DNA of 5,675 nucleotides, taken from Lactobacillales bacterium. Its GTDB lineage: Bacteria > Bacillota > Bacilli > Lactobacillales > Vagococcaceae. Under the pieces are notes generated by a model. That model was not told the origin of the DNA and ran no database searches. It saw nothing but the letters and a program-made list of their open reading frames with translations. This document shows, piece after piece, positions 1 to 5,510 of this stretch. Every line of letters starts with the position of its first letter. Within the stretch, counting starts at the first letter, position 1. The stretch is taken from contig JAATEZ010000225.1 in assembly GCA_015655485.1 (NCBI GenBank), positions 1 to 5,675 on the forward strand. The letters are read 5' to 3'. Position numbers and translations under genes: made by a program.

Positions 1-12
1 ATTTTTATTTTT

Positions 13-44
13 TAAAAATAGTCTGCTTCATGAGGCAGACTTTT
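13..44 (-). terminator. Rho-independent terminator hairpin downstream of the lactonase gene
   Basis: AGTCTGCTT (20-28) pairs with AGGCAGACT (33-41) around a CATG loop, giving a 9-bp stem with one G-U pair. Read on the minus strand, the stem is followed by ATTTTT (14-19), a reasonable U-tract for ending the lactonase transcript. Read on the plus strand it is followed by TTTT (41-44). Its right arm shares bases 37-41 with the larger nested hairpin, so the two folds exclude each other. Confidence 0.6.
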
Positions 45-138
45 CGGCCATAACTCACGAGCTGATTCGCGATAGAAAGCATCGCTAGAATTCCTCATTT
101 GTTATGGCTCAAAGTCTAAGAGGCCTCATTCAGCTTTT
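20..138. repeat. Nested inverted-repeat element, probable bidirectional terminator
   Basis: This gene-free stretch at the left edge folds on itself through a series of nested arms: ATGAGGC (30-36) with GCCTCAT (123-129); AGACTTT (37-43) with AAAGTCT (111-117); GCCATAAC (47-54) with GTTATGGC (101-108); GAG (59-61) with CTC (94-96); ATTC (65-68) with GAAT (88-91); GCGAT (69-73) with ATCGC (81-85). Only short bulges lie between them, and the apex loop is 74-80. A run of six T follows on the plus strand (135-140), and an A/T-rich tract (1-19) supplies a U-tract on the minus strand, just past the lactonase stop. This suggests a terminator working both ways. Enterococcus faecalis is known to carry EFAR repeats, intergenic elements of roughly this size that fold into long stem-loops and terminate in both directions. 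Membership of that family is my inference and was not tested. Confidence 0.6.
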
Positions 139-1173
139 TTATTGATCGACGAAGTTTACGCAGACGCATTCGGGAGCAAAAATGTCTTTTTCGATCAAAG
201 TCAAAAGACCGGTTCCGGAATCGCGTGAATAAAGAGTCAAATTATCGGTGTTCTGGTTAGCGGCAACCACGAAATTTTCTGTAGGGTCTATTGCGAAATC
301 GCGAGGGAAATCACCTTCCGTTGAGATATATTGAATATTTTGTGCCGCTGAGCCATCCTCTGAAAGTTTAAAAACAGCAATGGAATTATGACCGCGATTA
401 GATAAATAAAGAAATTTTCCATCTTTGGAGATTCTGATAGCCGCGCCGCCGTTATGCCCGGTATGATCATCCGGAATGGTAGGCAAGATATTGATTGTTG
501 TAAACTTTCCGGTTTTTGCTTCATAGTTTAAAATCTGGAGAGTACTATTTAGTTCTCCAAATAAATAAGCTATTTTTCCATTTGGATGAAAAACAATGTG
601 GCGGGGACCAGTTCCTGGAGCGGCTTTAAAACGGGCTGCCTCAGAGATTTTTCCAGTGTTTCGCACATCATAAGTGTAGACTTCATCCGTACCTAAATCA
701 CAAACGACCAGTCTAGCGTCGGGAGTTAAATTTGTGAAATGGACATGCGGACTTTTTTGATTTTCATCAGGACCGCTTCCTTTATGACGAACGGAATCTG
801 TTTCTTTTAATCCACCGTTTTCCTCTATCCGATAAACATTGATTTCTCCTTTATGATAGTTGGCAGCATATACTAGTTGACGCTCTTCATCCACTGCAAC
901 ATAACAAGGAGGAGCTCCCTCTGCCATAACGCGATTGATCGAATTATAGGTACCGCCTTCTTTTTCCTGATAGCTGGCTACACCGCCAAAATCATTATCT
1001 TTAGAAACCGTATATAAGCGGTGTGTATCAGACAAAGCTAAGTAGGTCGGGTTATCTTCTCCTTGAACTAAGTCAAGATTTAGTAACTGTTTTTTGTGTG
1101 TATCTAAAAAAATTTCATAAATTCCTTGGCTGCTTTTTTTAGTATAAGTGCCAAGAATGATTTTCTCTAACAT
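139..1173 (-). CDS. pgl: Lactonase family beta-propeller protein, probable 6-phosphogluconolactonase
   Basis: A cytoplasmic enzyme of 344 residues predicted to hydrolyse 6-phosphogluconolactone to 6-phosphogluconate, the second step of the oxidative pentose phosphate pathway. It belongs to the 7-bladed propeller lactonase family (Pgl/YkgB type), unrelated to the NagB-like lactonases. It starts with the typical GTYT (residues 8-11) and ends with the typical APECVCVNF (333-341). Repeated blade motifs lie between: NPTYLALS (41-48), PPCYVAVD (88-95), SPHVHFTNLTPD (141-152), GTGPRHIVFHPNGK (187-200), GGAAIRISKDGKFLYLSNRG (242-261) and FPRDFAIDPTENFVVAANQN (289-308). The length fits the family (about 330-350). 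There is no signal peptide or membrane segment. The ATG is preceded by AAGGGATG at a normal distance. The gene stands alone, divergent from the IIA-like/AI-2E operon. Family assignment is firm, but exact substrate is less so because family members can act on other sugar lactones. Confidence 0.88.
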   Translation of the reverse strand: MLEKIILGTYTKKSSQGIYEIFLDTHKKQLLNLDLVQGEDNPTYLALSDTHRLYTVSKDNDFGGVASYQEKEGGTYNSINRVMAEGAPPCYVAVDEERQLVYAANYHKGEINVYRIEENGGLKETDSVRHKGSGPDENQKSPHVHFTNLTPDARLVVCDLGTDEVYTYDVRNTGKISEAARFKAAPGTGPRHIVFHPNGKIAYLFGELNSTLQILNYEAKTGKFTTINILPTIPDDHTGHNGGAAIRISKDGKFLYLSNRGHNSIAVFKLSEDGSAAQNIQYISTEGDFPRDFAIDPTENFVVAANQNTDNLTLYSRDSGTGLLTLIEKDIFAPECVCVNFVDQ

Positions 1174-1206
1174 TTATTTCATCCCTTCTTATTCTAATAT
1201 ATAAAA

Positions 1207-1215
1207 AGTATAGCA
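1207..1215 (-). promoter_or_regulatory. Extended -10 promoter for the lactonase gene
   Basis: On the minus strand the sequence reads TGCTATACT, an extended -10 (TGn followed by TATACT, one mismatch to TATAAT). No good -35 lies 16-18 bases upstream, which is tolerable with an extended -10. The start codon is about 35 bases further on, with AAGGGATG as ribosome binding site. Confidence 0.6.
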
Positions 1216-1290
1216 TAAACTTCGCTTTTGTCTCTTGTAATTTCCCTAATTTTTTTTTGGTGAAAAGTTATCTCTAAAAAAACAAATATT

Positions 1291-1305
1291 TTCTAAAATT
1301 TAGAA
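1291..1305. promoter_or_regulatory. Perfect palindrome in the divergent lactonase/IIA-like intergenic region, possible operator
   Basis: TTCTAAA (1291-1297) and TTTAGAA (1299-1305) form a perfect 7-1-7 inverted repeat centred on 1298. It lies about 40 bases upstream of the -10 of the IIA-like gene and about 85 bases upstream of the lactonase -10. That position suits binding by a dimeric regulator of one or both genes. No T-run follows, so a terminator is unlikely. AT-rich palindromes also arise by chance. Confidence 0.3.
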
Positions 1306-1333
1306 CAAAAATGAGAGAGTAAAAATAAGAGTA

Positions 1334-1342
1334 TGATACAAT
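1334..1342 (+). promoter_or_regulatory. Extended -10 promoter for the IIA-like/AI-2E operon
   Basis: TGATACAAT is an extended -10: TG, one base, then TACAAT (1337-1342), one mismatch to TATAAT. The -35 position (around 1314-1319) is poor. Transcription would start near 1349, followed by AAGGAG (1360-1365) before the ATG at 1377. No other convincing promoter precedes the downstream transporter, so both genes probably share this one. Confidence 0.6.
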
Positions 1343-1376
1343 AGAAGTTAGAAATATACAAGGAGCGGGCTTAAAA

Positions 1377-1730
1377 ATGAAAAAAGCAATTGTTACTGAT
1401 ATTGGAGCACAAGCGATCGATACAAAAGAACCGATTTTAATTCTTTTTGGAGAGACAGCCACGCAAGCGTTAAGGCAAGTTTCTATTATTCAAAAAATCT
1501 CTGAAGAAGGAGACTGGCAAGCTCATAAAGGAGCAGAGATCTCCTTGGATGATCAGGTTTATACTGTGACCAGAGCCGGAAGACTTGCTCAAAAAAATCT
1601 AAAGGAACTGGGACATGTGGCGATCGTTTTTCAGGCAGTTCCGCATGAAGATGCGATGGAGAATGCGTTATATGTGACTCCGTATGATCTCCCTGTAATA
1701 AAAAAGGGAACCGAGATCATTTATAGATAA
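1377..1730 (+). CDS. PTS glucitol/sorbitol IIA-family protein, orphan, lacking the usual phospho-histidine
   Basis: This 117-residue cytoplasmic protein matches the glucitol/sorbitol-specific IIA (GutA/SrlB) family along its full length. Shared landmarks are IGAQAID (residues 9-15), LILFGE (21-26), ISLDDQVYTVTRAG (55-68) and NLKELGHVAIVF (74-85). In that family IIA takes phosphate from HPr on a histidine and passes it to the sugar via IIB and IIC. Aligned by eye with E. coli SrlB as I remember it, the phosphorylated His-43 in FIHCH falls on Gln-39 here (IIQKI, 37-41). The remaining histidines are 50, 80 and 90; His-80 is a conserved family residue. No IIB, IIC or sorbitol dehydrogenase is adjacent. 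The next gene, 20 bases on, is an AI-2E-family transporter, so a shared transcript is likely. A regulatory or binding role is more plausible than sugar transport, but unproven. The AAGGAG ribosome site is good, though spacing is slightly long. Confidence 0.82.
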   Translation: MKKAIVTDIGAQAIDTKEPILILFGETATQALRQVSIIQKISEEGDWQAHKGAEISLDDQVYTVTRAGRLAQKNLKELGHVAIVFQAVPHEDAMENALYVTPYDLPVIKKGTEIIYR

Positions 1731-1750
1731 AAAATAAAGTGGGTGTGTGT

Positions 1751-2938
1751 ATGAAAAACGAAGAGGATCACAAAAAAAAATTTTCTTGGTTTTGGCGTTG
1801 GTTTTTAAACAACAAAGCAGTCGCAGCTTTGCTGATCATTCTATTGATTCTGCTGATCATTTTTTTGTTTACCAAAGTATCCTATCTTTTTGAACCAGTG
1901 TGGCAGTTTCTTGGGATTGTGGGTCTGCCAGTTATTTTAGCAGGAATCCTTTACTATATATTGAATCCAGTAGTGGATTGGTTAGAACGGAAAAAAATTC
2001 CTCGAGTCTGGAGCATTATCGGACTATTTATTGTGGTGATTGGGCTGATCGTTTGGGGGATCGTGATTTTAGTTCCGATGATCCAGTCTCAAACTTTAAG
2101 TTTTGCGAAAAACTGGCCGCACTATTGGGCGATACTGACAGATAAAGTCAACGAATTTTTAAGTAGCCCATTGTTTGAACAATTCCGCAAACCAATCGAC
2201 GAGGCTAGTAATGAACTTTTTCAATCGATAACGAACATTATCAAAAATGTTTCTACGAATACTTTCCAGGGTTTGGGAAATGTGGTCGGAGTCGTCGCAA
2301 ATGTTTTTATTGCGATCGTAACGATGCCGTTTGTTTTATTCTTCCTTTTGAAAGACGGGAAAGAGTTGCCCGATTATTTTATCCGATTTTTACCTACAAA
2401 AATCAGAAAACCCACGATGAATGTTTTGTCAGATATGAATCGACAGGTTTCCCAGTATGTACGTGGGCAGCTTACCGTTGCGTTTGCTGTTGGTGTGATG
2501 TTCATGATTGGTTTTTCTGTTATTGGTTTGGATTACAGTATCACTTTGGGGATCATGGCAGGCTTCTTGAATTTGATCCCTTATCTGGGCTCGTTTATAG
2601 CGATGATCCCAGCCCTTATTTTGGGTTTGGTTGCCGGTCCGGCGATGCTGATCAAGATCATCATTGTTTTTGCTATTGAGCAAACGATCGAGGGGCGGGT
2701 CGTTTCACCCCTCGTATTGGGGAGCCAACTAGATATTCATCCCATCACGATCATTTTTGTTTTGTTGACTGCCGGGAAAATATTTGGGATCGTTGGAGTT
2801 ATTTTGGGTATTCCCGGATATGCCGCGATCAAAGTCTTAGTGACTCATGTCTTTAATTGGTATCGAACGGTATCCGGATTGTTTGAAGAAGAGGAAAATG
2901 AATCAGAAATTGCAGAAAAACCAGCAACAGAAGATTAA
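1751..2938 (+). CDS. AI-2E family transporter (formerly UPF0118)
   Basis: A 395-residue polytopic inner-membrane protein. The family includes E. coli TqsA, implicated in autoinducer-2 export, and relatives linked to Na+/H+ exchange; the substrate here is unknown. A lysine-rich cytoplasmic N terminus (1-22) is followed by hydrophobic segments near 24-41, 52-72, 87-111, 176-200, 240-260, 264-282, 283-306 and 331-365, with a soluble stretch at 112-175. Family motifs are YYILNPVVDWLERKKIPR (68-85), FVLFFLLKDG (194-203), QYVRGQL (235-241), LNLIPYLGSFIAMIP (273-287) and EGRVVSPLVLGSQLDIHP (314-331). The tail (379-395) is acidic. I chose ATG 1751. An in-frame GTG at 1739 would add four residues but has no ribosome site before it. 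The site for ATG (AAAGTGGG, 1736-1743) is itself weak, suggesting translation partly coupled to the IIA-like gene 20 bases upstream. Confidence 0.9.
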   Translation: MKNEEDHKKKFSWFWRWFLNNKAVAALLIILLILLIIFLFTKVSYLFEPVWQFLGIVGLPVILAGILYYILNPVVDWLERKKIPRVWSIIGLFIVVIGLIVWGIVILVPMIQSQTLSFAKNWPHYWAILTDKVNEFLSSPLFEQFRKPIDEASNELFQSITNIIKNVSTNTFQGLGNVVGVVANVFIAIVTMPFVLFFLLKDGKELPDYFIRFLPTKIRKPTMNVLSDMNRQVSQYVRGQLTVAFAVGVMFMIGFSVIGLDYSITLGIMAGFLNLIPYLGSFIAMIPALILGLVAGPAMLIKIIIVFAIEQTIEGRVVSPLVLGSQLDIHPITIIFVLLTAGKIFGIVGVILGIPGYAAIKVLVTHVFNWYRTVSGLFEEEENESEIAEKPATED

Positions 2939-2954
2939 TGTTGTTGGTTTTTTT
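2916..2954. terminator. Bidirectional terminator between the AI-2E transporter and azoreductase genes
   Basis: AAAAACCAGCAACA (2916-2929) pairs with TGTTGTTGGTTTTT (2939-2952) with one G-T wobble, and T continues to 2954. The loop (2930-2938) contains the transporter's TAA stop, so the left arm is coding sequence. The matching A-run gives a U-tract on the minus strand as well, so the hairpin can end both convergent transcripts. Only 21 bases separate the two stop codons. Confidence 0.85.
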
Positions 2955-2959
2955 ATAAA

Positions 2960-3580
2960 TCAGAAGTTTTTCCCTAGCTCTTGCGCTTGTTTTGCTGCAG
3001 CATCAAGAATTTCATCACTTTTTTCGGGAGCGTAATCGATTCCTTCAATAAATAGCTGGCTAACATCGTTTATTCCAATGAAGTTGAAGATCCCTTTTAG
3101 ATAGCTGGAAGAAGGATCCGTTCCATTATAAGTTCCGCCATTTGATTGAATATGTAAAGCTTTTTTTCCTTCTATCAAGCCAATCGGGCCATTTTCTGTA
3201 TACTTGAATGATTTGCCGGCAACATTGATCGTATCTATCCAGGCCTTCAAACGTGTGGGAATATTCAAGTTCCATAAGGCATTTGCGACAACCACTTTAT
3301 CTGCTGCTAAAAACTGTTCTGTCAGTTCATTAAATCGTGCGATTTTCTTTTGCTGTTCTTCACTCAAGCTTGCATAGTCGCTGCCTGTTTGCAGACTTTT
3401 CCATCCAGTTAGAATATCTTTATCTATTTCAGGAACAAAACTATTGTAAAGATCTAAAACTTCAAGTGTATCACCCGAATGGTTTTCTTTATATGAGTCT
3501 AAAAAAGTATCTAATATTTTTACAGTACGAGAAGCATTCTCATCTAGAGGATGAGCTTTTATGATTAAAACGGTTGACAT
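2960..3580 (-). CDS. azoR: FMN-dependent NADH-azoreductase
   Basis: A 206-residue cytoplasmic flavodoxin-fold enzyme of the AzoR/AcpD family. Such enzymes work as FMN homodimers, using NAD(P)H to reduce azo dyes and, more physiologically, quinones by two-electron transfer. Visible features are the N-terminal strand and FMN phosphate loop VLIIKAHPLDENASRT (4-19), the flavin-contacting segment ALWNLNIPTRLKAWID (101-116), TINVAGKSFKYTENGP (117-132) and the flavin-binding QSNGG (145-149). The closing LFIEGID (176-182) is typical. It resembles E. faecalis AzoA (208 residues), from memory, over nearly its whole length; that protein has ANPMWN where this one has ANALWN (99-104). GAGG lies 8 bases before the ATG. 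The gene is probably transcribed alone, since a hairpin terminator separates it from sulP upstream and another lies at its 3' end. Confidence 0.93.
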   Translation of the reverse strand: MSTVLIIKAHPLDENASRTVKILDTFLDSYKENHSGDTLEVLDLYNSFVPEIDKDILTGWKSLQTGSDYASLSEEQQKKIARFNELTEQFLAADKVVVANALWNLNIPTRLKAWIDTINVAGKSFKYTENGPIGLIEGKKALHIQSNGGTYNGTDPSSSYLKGIFNFIGINDVSQLFIEGIDYAPEKSDEILDAAAKQAQELGKNF

Positions 3581-3608
3581 ATTTAATTCCTCACAATCTA
3601 TTTTTTAG

Positions 3609-3626
3609 TTGTTACATAAGCAACAA
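3609..3626. promoter_or_regulatory. Imperfect inverted repeat upstream of azoR, possible operator
   Basis: TTGTTAC (3609-3615) and GCAACAA (3620-3626) form a 7-4-7 inverted repeat with one mismatch, about 30-45 bases before the azoreductase start codon. A promoter must lie in this area. On the minus strand a weak candidate is TTGCTT (3665-3670) with TAAGAT 18 bases on, just upstream of the repeat; neither hexamer is strong. Azoreductase and quinone-reductase genes are often controlled by MarR- or TetR-type repressors at such repeats, which makes an operator reasonable but unproven. Confidence 0.3.
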
Positions 3627-3649
3627 ATATATCTTACAAAAAATAAGAG

Positions 3650-3671
3650 AAAAAAAGCAAATAATTTGCTT
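3650..3671 (-). terminator. Rho-independent terminator downstream of sulP
   Basis: AAGCAAA (3655-3661) and TTTGCTT (3665-3671) form a perfect 7-bp stem with a three-base loop. On the minus strand it is followed directly by seven T (3656-3650). It lies 43 bases past the second in-frame stop of sulP (3714-3716) and about 165 bases past the premature one, so its placement fits the longer reading of sulP. It also separates sulP from azoR. Confidence 0.65.
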
Positions 3672-3713
3672 GTGCAATGGTCAATGTTTGTGAAAAGTTG
3701 AATCATTTTATTT

Positions 3714-3836
3714 TTAAAGTAATTCTCGTAAAAAAGTATCTACAGAATAGTAAAATTGTTTCTGACCGATTTTTTCAGTTAAGCCTACCCGTTTAAAACT
3801 TTCTAATACAGCGGTATTCATTGACGTGAAAACAAT
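3714..3836 (-). pseudogene. Detached C-terminal end of the SulP STAS domain, beyond a premature stop
   Basis: Reading on in the same frame past the sulP stop (TAA, 3837-3839) gives 40 codons with no interruption, then a second TAA at 3714-3716. The translation contains IVFTSMNTAVLESFKRVGL, then TEKIG and FYYSVDTFLRELL. That is the expected last part of a STAS domain: a beta strand, the helix that follows it, and a closing strand and helix. There is no ribosome binding site or start codon of its own that makes sense. A one-base change such as CAA (Gln) to TAA would explain it, and the restored protein would be about 538 residues. Alternatives are a sequencing error or stop-codon readthrough; TAA is normally an efficient stop. 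Confidence 0.8.
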
Positions 3837-5330
3837 TTACCGATTATTTTCTGTTTGATTCTGATAAAAATCCAGTAACATTTTTACACTGGTCAAATCA
3901 ATATTGGGAACACCGCGCATGGAAAGGACAAGGTTGTTCTTTGTCCCATCTTGTGTCAATTTTTCTTTTACAGCTTCAACGTTCATAAAGAAAAGAGGAC
4001 CGGTCAAGTAAATTACGGACCAGCTGTCAGCCAGGGCAGACACAGGCTTGCCAATTTTTTCCGGATGTACGTCAACGATGCTGATCTCAACGGCTGCACT
4101 TTTGGCAATAAAAAAAATCAGGCCGACTGCAATACCAATCAAAATAGCCGTACTAAGATCTAAAATAACAGTTGCTGCCATTGTGATCAAAAATTTGGTG
4201 ATGCCGCTAGTTAGTTTGAGTGAAAACAAAGAACGGATCTCTGACCAATCATTCATCCGAAAGGCAGTAACCATCAAGACCCCGGCCAAGGCACTAAGCG
4301 GGATCCGAGACATAAGCGGGGCCAAAAGGAACATGGAAAGTAGTAACACAATGGCATGTATAATGCCGGTCAATCTGGTTTGAGCTCCTGATTTGATAGC
4401 GACACTTGTCCTGGCAATGGCCGCTGTCGCCGGAATGCCTCCGAAAAAAGGTAAAATCAAGTTGCCGATCCCTTGAGCGACTAGTTCTTGATTGCTGTCT
4501 AAAGATTTATTTGTCATTCGGCTTGCCGAAGCGCCGCAAAGGAGGCTTTCGATCATTCCGAGAATGGCGATACTGAAAGCGGGAGCAAATAATTCTTTTA
4601 TATTTTGGAAACTGATCTCAGTCAGATGCAACCGTTCTTTAGGAAATAAAGTGGTTGGAATGGCACCAACAGTAGGAACTTTTATTTTAAAGTTGATCGT
4701 AATCATTGTAGCGATCAAAATTCCTATTAAAGAAGCAGGAATAAACGTATTCCATTTTTTAGGGAAAAATGCCATCAATAAAATGATTGAGATCCCTATG
4801 ATCATTGCACTGGAATTTGGAGCAAAACCTAGTTTTTGATAACTTGTAAATTTTTCAATGATCGATCGGCCTTCTGAAGAAACACCGAAAAAATTATCAA
4901 CTTGACCTAAAGCGATAATAATAGCGATCCCTGAAGTAAAACCAATAATAACTGAGCCTGGAATTAAGCTGGTCAATTTTCCCAAATTAAAAATACCGGC
5001 CAAAATCAATAATATTCCAGCTAGAAAAGTAGCAATAAAAACACCAGTCATTTGCTTTGTCGCGATGATCGAAATCAGAATGGCGGCCATAGCTCCAGTT
5101 GGCCCTGATATCTGATAAAAACCACCAGAGAAAAAACTAATAATAAATCCTGCAATAACAGCCGTGATCAAACCGGATGAGGCTGTGGCTCCGCTGGATA
5201 CTCCAAAAGCCAGAGCCAGCGGAAGCGCTACTGCAGCGACGGTGATCCCTGCCAATAAATCTTTAAAAAATTTTTGTTGATCATAATTCTTAAATTCTTG
5301 TTGGATCATAAAGATAAATGAATCCTTCAT
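3837..5330 (-). CDS. SulP family anion transporter with C-terminally truncated STAS domain
   Basis: A 497-residue membrane protein of the SulP/SLC26 family, which moves anions such as sulfate or bicarbonate; the substrate cannot be told from sequence. After a short cytoplasmic N terminus come ten or more hydrophobic segments (about 24-410). Family landmarks are ALPLALAFG (35-43), ISGPTGAM (74-81), GFTSGIAIIIALGQ (130-143), ESLLCGASASRMT (261-273), SNQELVAQGIGN (279-290) and GGIPATAAIARTSV (297-310). A cytoplasmic STAS domain starts near 437 with VIYLTGPLFFMNVEAV and reaches NIDLTSVKMLLDFY (476-489), then stops, lacking its last third. I chose ATG 5330 because AAAGGTG lies 8 bases before it; a TTG at 5354 would add eight residues but has no ribosome site. 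The transport core looks complete, so the protein may be made, but the STAS domain, needed for folding or trafficking in many relatives, is probably impaired. Confidence 0.9.
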   Translation of the reverse strand: MKDSFIFMIQQEFKNYDQQKFFKDLLAGITVAAVALPLALAFGVSSGATASSGLITAVIAGFIISFFSGGFYQISGPTGAMAAILISIIATKQMTGVFIATFLAGILLILAGIFNLGKLTSLIPGSVIIGFTSGIAIIIALGQVDNFFGVSSEGRSIIEKFTSYQKLGFAPNSSAMIIGISIILLMAFFPKKWNTFIPASLIGILIATMITINFKIKVPTVGAIPTTLFPKERLHLTEISFQNIKELFAPAFSIAILGMIESLLCGASASRMTNKSLDSNQELVAQGIGNLILPFFGGIPATAAIARTSVAIKSGAQTRLTGIIHAIVLLLSMFLLAPLMSRIPLSALAGVLMVTAFRMNDWSEIRSLFSLKLTSGITKFLITMAATVILDLSTAILIGIAVGLIFFIAKSAAVEISIVDVHPEKIGKPVSALADSWSVIYLTGPLFFMNVEAVKEKLTQDGTKNNLVLSMRGVPNIDLTSVKMLLDFYQNQTENNR

Positions 5331-5365
5331 TAAAACACACCTTTCAAATTTCAACTCGTTTATTC

Positions 5366-5396
5366 AGCATAGCATAAATAACCAGAAAATTCTCAA
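5366..5396 (-). promoter_or_regulatory. Probable sulP promoter with extended -10
   Basis: The minus strand carries TGCTATGCT, an extended -10 (TATGCT at 5366-5371, TGC at 5372-5374), about 35 bases before the sulP ATG. A TTGAGA -35 candidate (5391-5396) sits 19 bases upstream, longer than ideal. An inverted repeat CAGAAA (5383-5388) / TTTCTG (5411-5416) overlaps the -35 region and could be an operator, though it is short and AT-rich. Confidence 0.5.
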
Positions 5397-5450
5397 AAAA
5401 TAATGAAAAATTTCTGAAAATAGGCACATAAAAATCGGTCTTAGGTCAAA

Positions 5451-5479
5451 TTGTCTTTTTGCAGCAAACCCGCTAAAAT
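5451..5479 (+). promoter_or_regulatory. Promoter for the response regulator gene
   Basis: TTGTCT (5451-5456) and TAAAAT (5474-5479) are separated by exactly 17 bases, a near-consensus housekeeping sigma promoter. Transcription would begin near 5486, leaving a leader of about 25 bases that contains the ribosome binding site AAGGAGTGA (5497-5505). This is the best-matching promoter in the window. Confidence 0.75.
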
Positions 5480-5510
5480 AAAGTTAAAAAGTGACAGAAG
5501 GAGTGAAATT

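Noticed and set aside
1174..1376. Catabolite repression (cre) site in the lactonase/IIA-like intergenic region
   Set aside because: I looked for the TGWAANCGNTNWCA pattern. The closest stretch (TGAAAAGTTA at 1261) lacks the central CG.
1274..1462. Minus-strand open frame covering the IIA-like promoter and start
   Set aside because: Its hydrophobic translation comes from AT-rich promoter DNA and the antisense of the IIA-like gene. It conflicts with the well-supported plus-strand promoter and ribosome site.
1739..1750. Upstream GTG start for the AI-2E transporter
   Set aside because: It would add only four residues (MGVC) and has an AT-only leader with no ribosome binding site. The ATG at 1751 has at least a weak G-rich site before it.
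2429..2683. Minus-strand open frame inside the AI-2E transporter gene
   Set aside because: It lies wholly within a well-recognised membrane protein gene. Its translation is low-complexity polar sequence typical of an antisense shadow, with no family resemblance.
4048..4839. Plus-strand open frames opposite sulP (4048-4383 and 4492-4839)
   Set aside because: Both are antisense to the conserved SulP core and match no family I recognise; I saw no ribosome site for them.
5331..5354. TTG start at 5354 for the SulP transporter
   Set aside because: No ribosome site precedes it, and the stretch contains the AAAGGTG site that serves the ATG at 5330.
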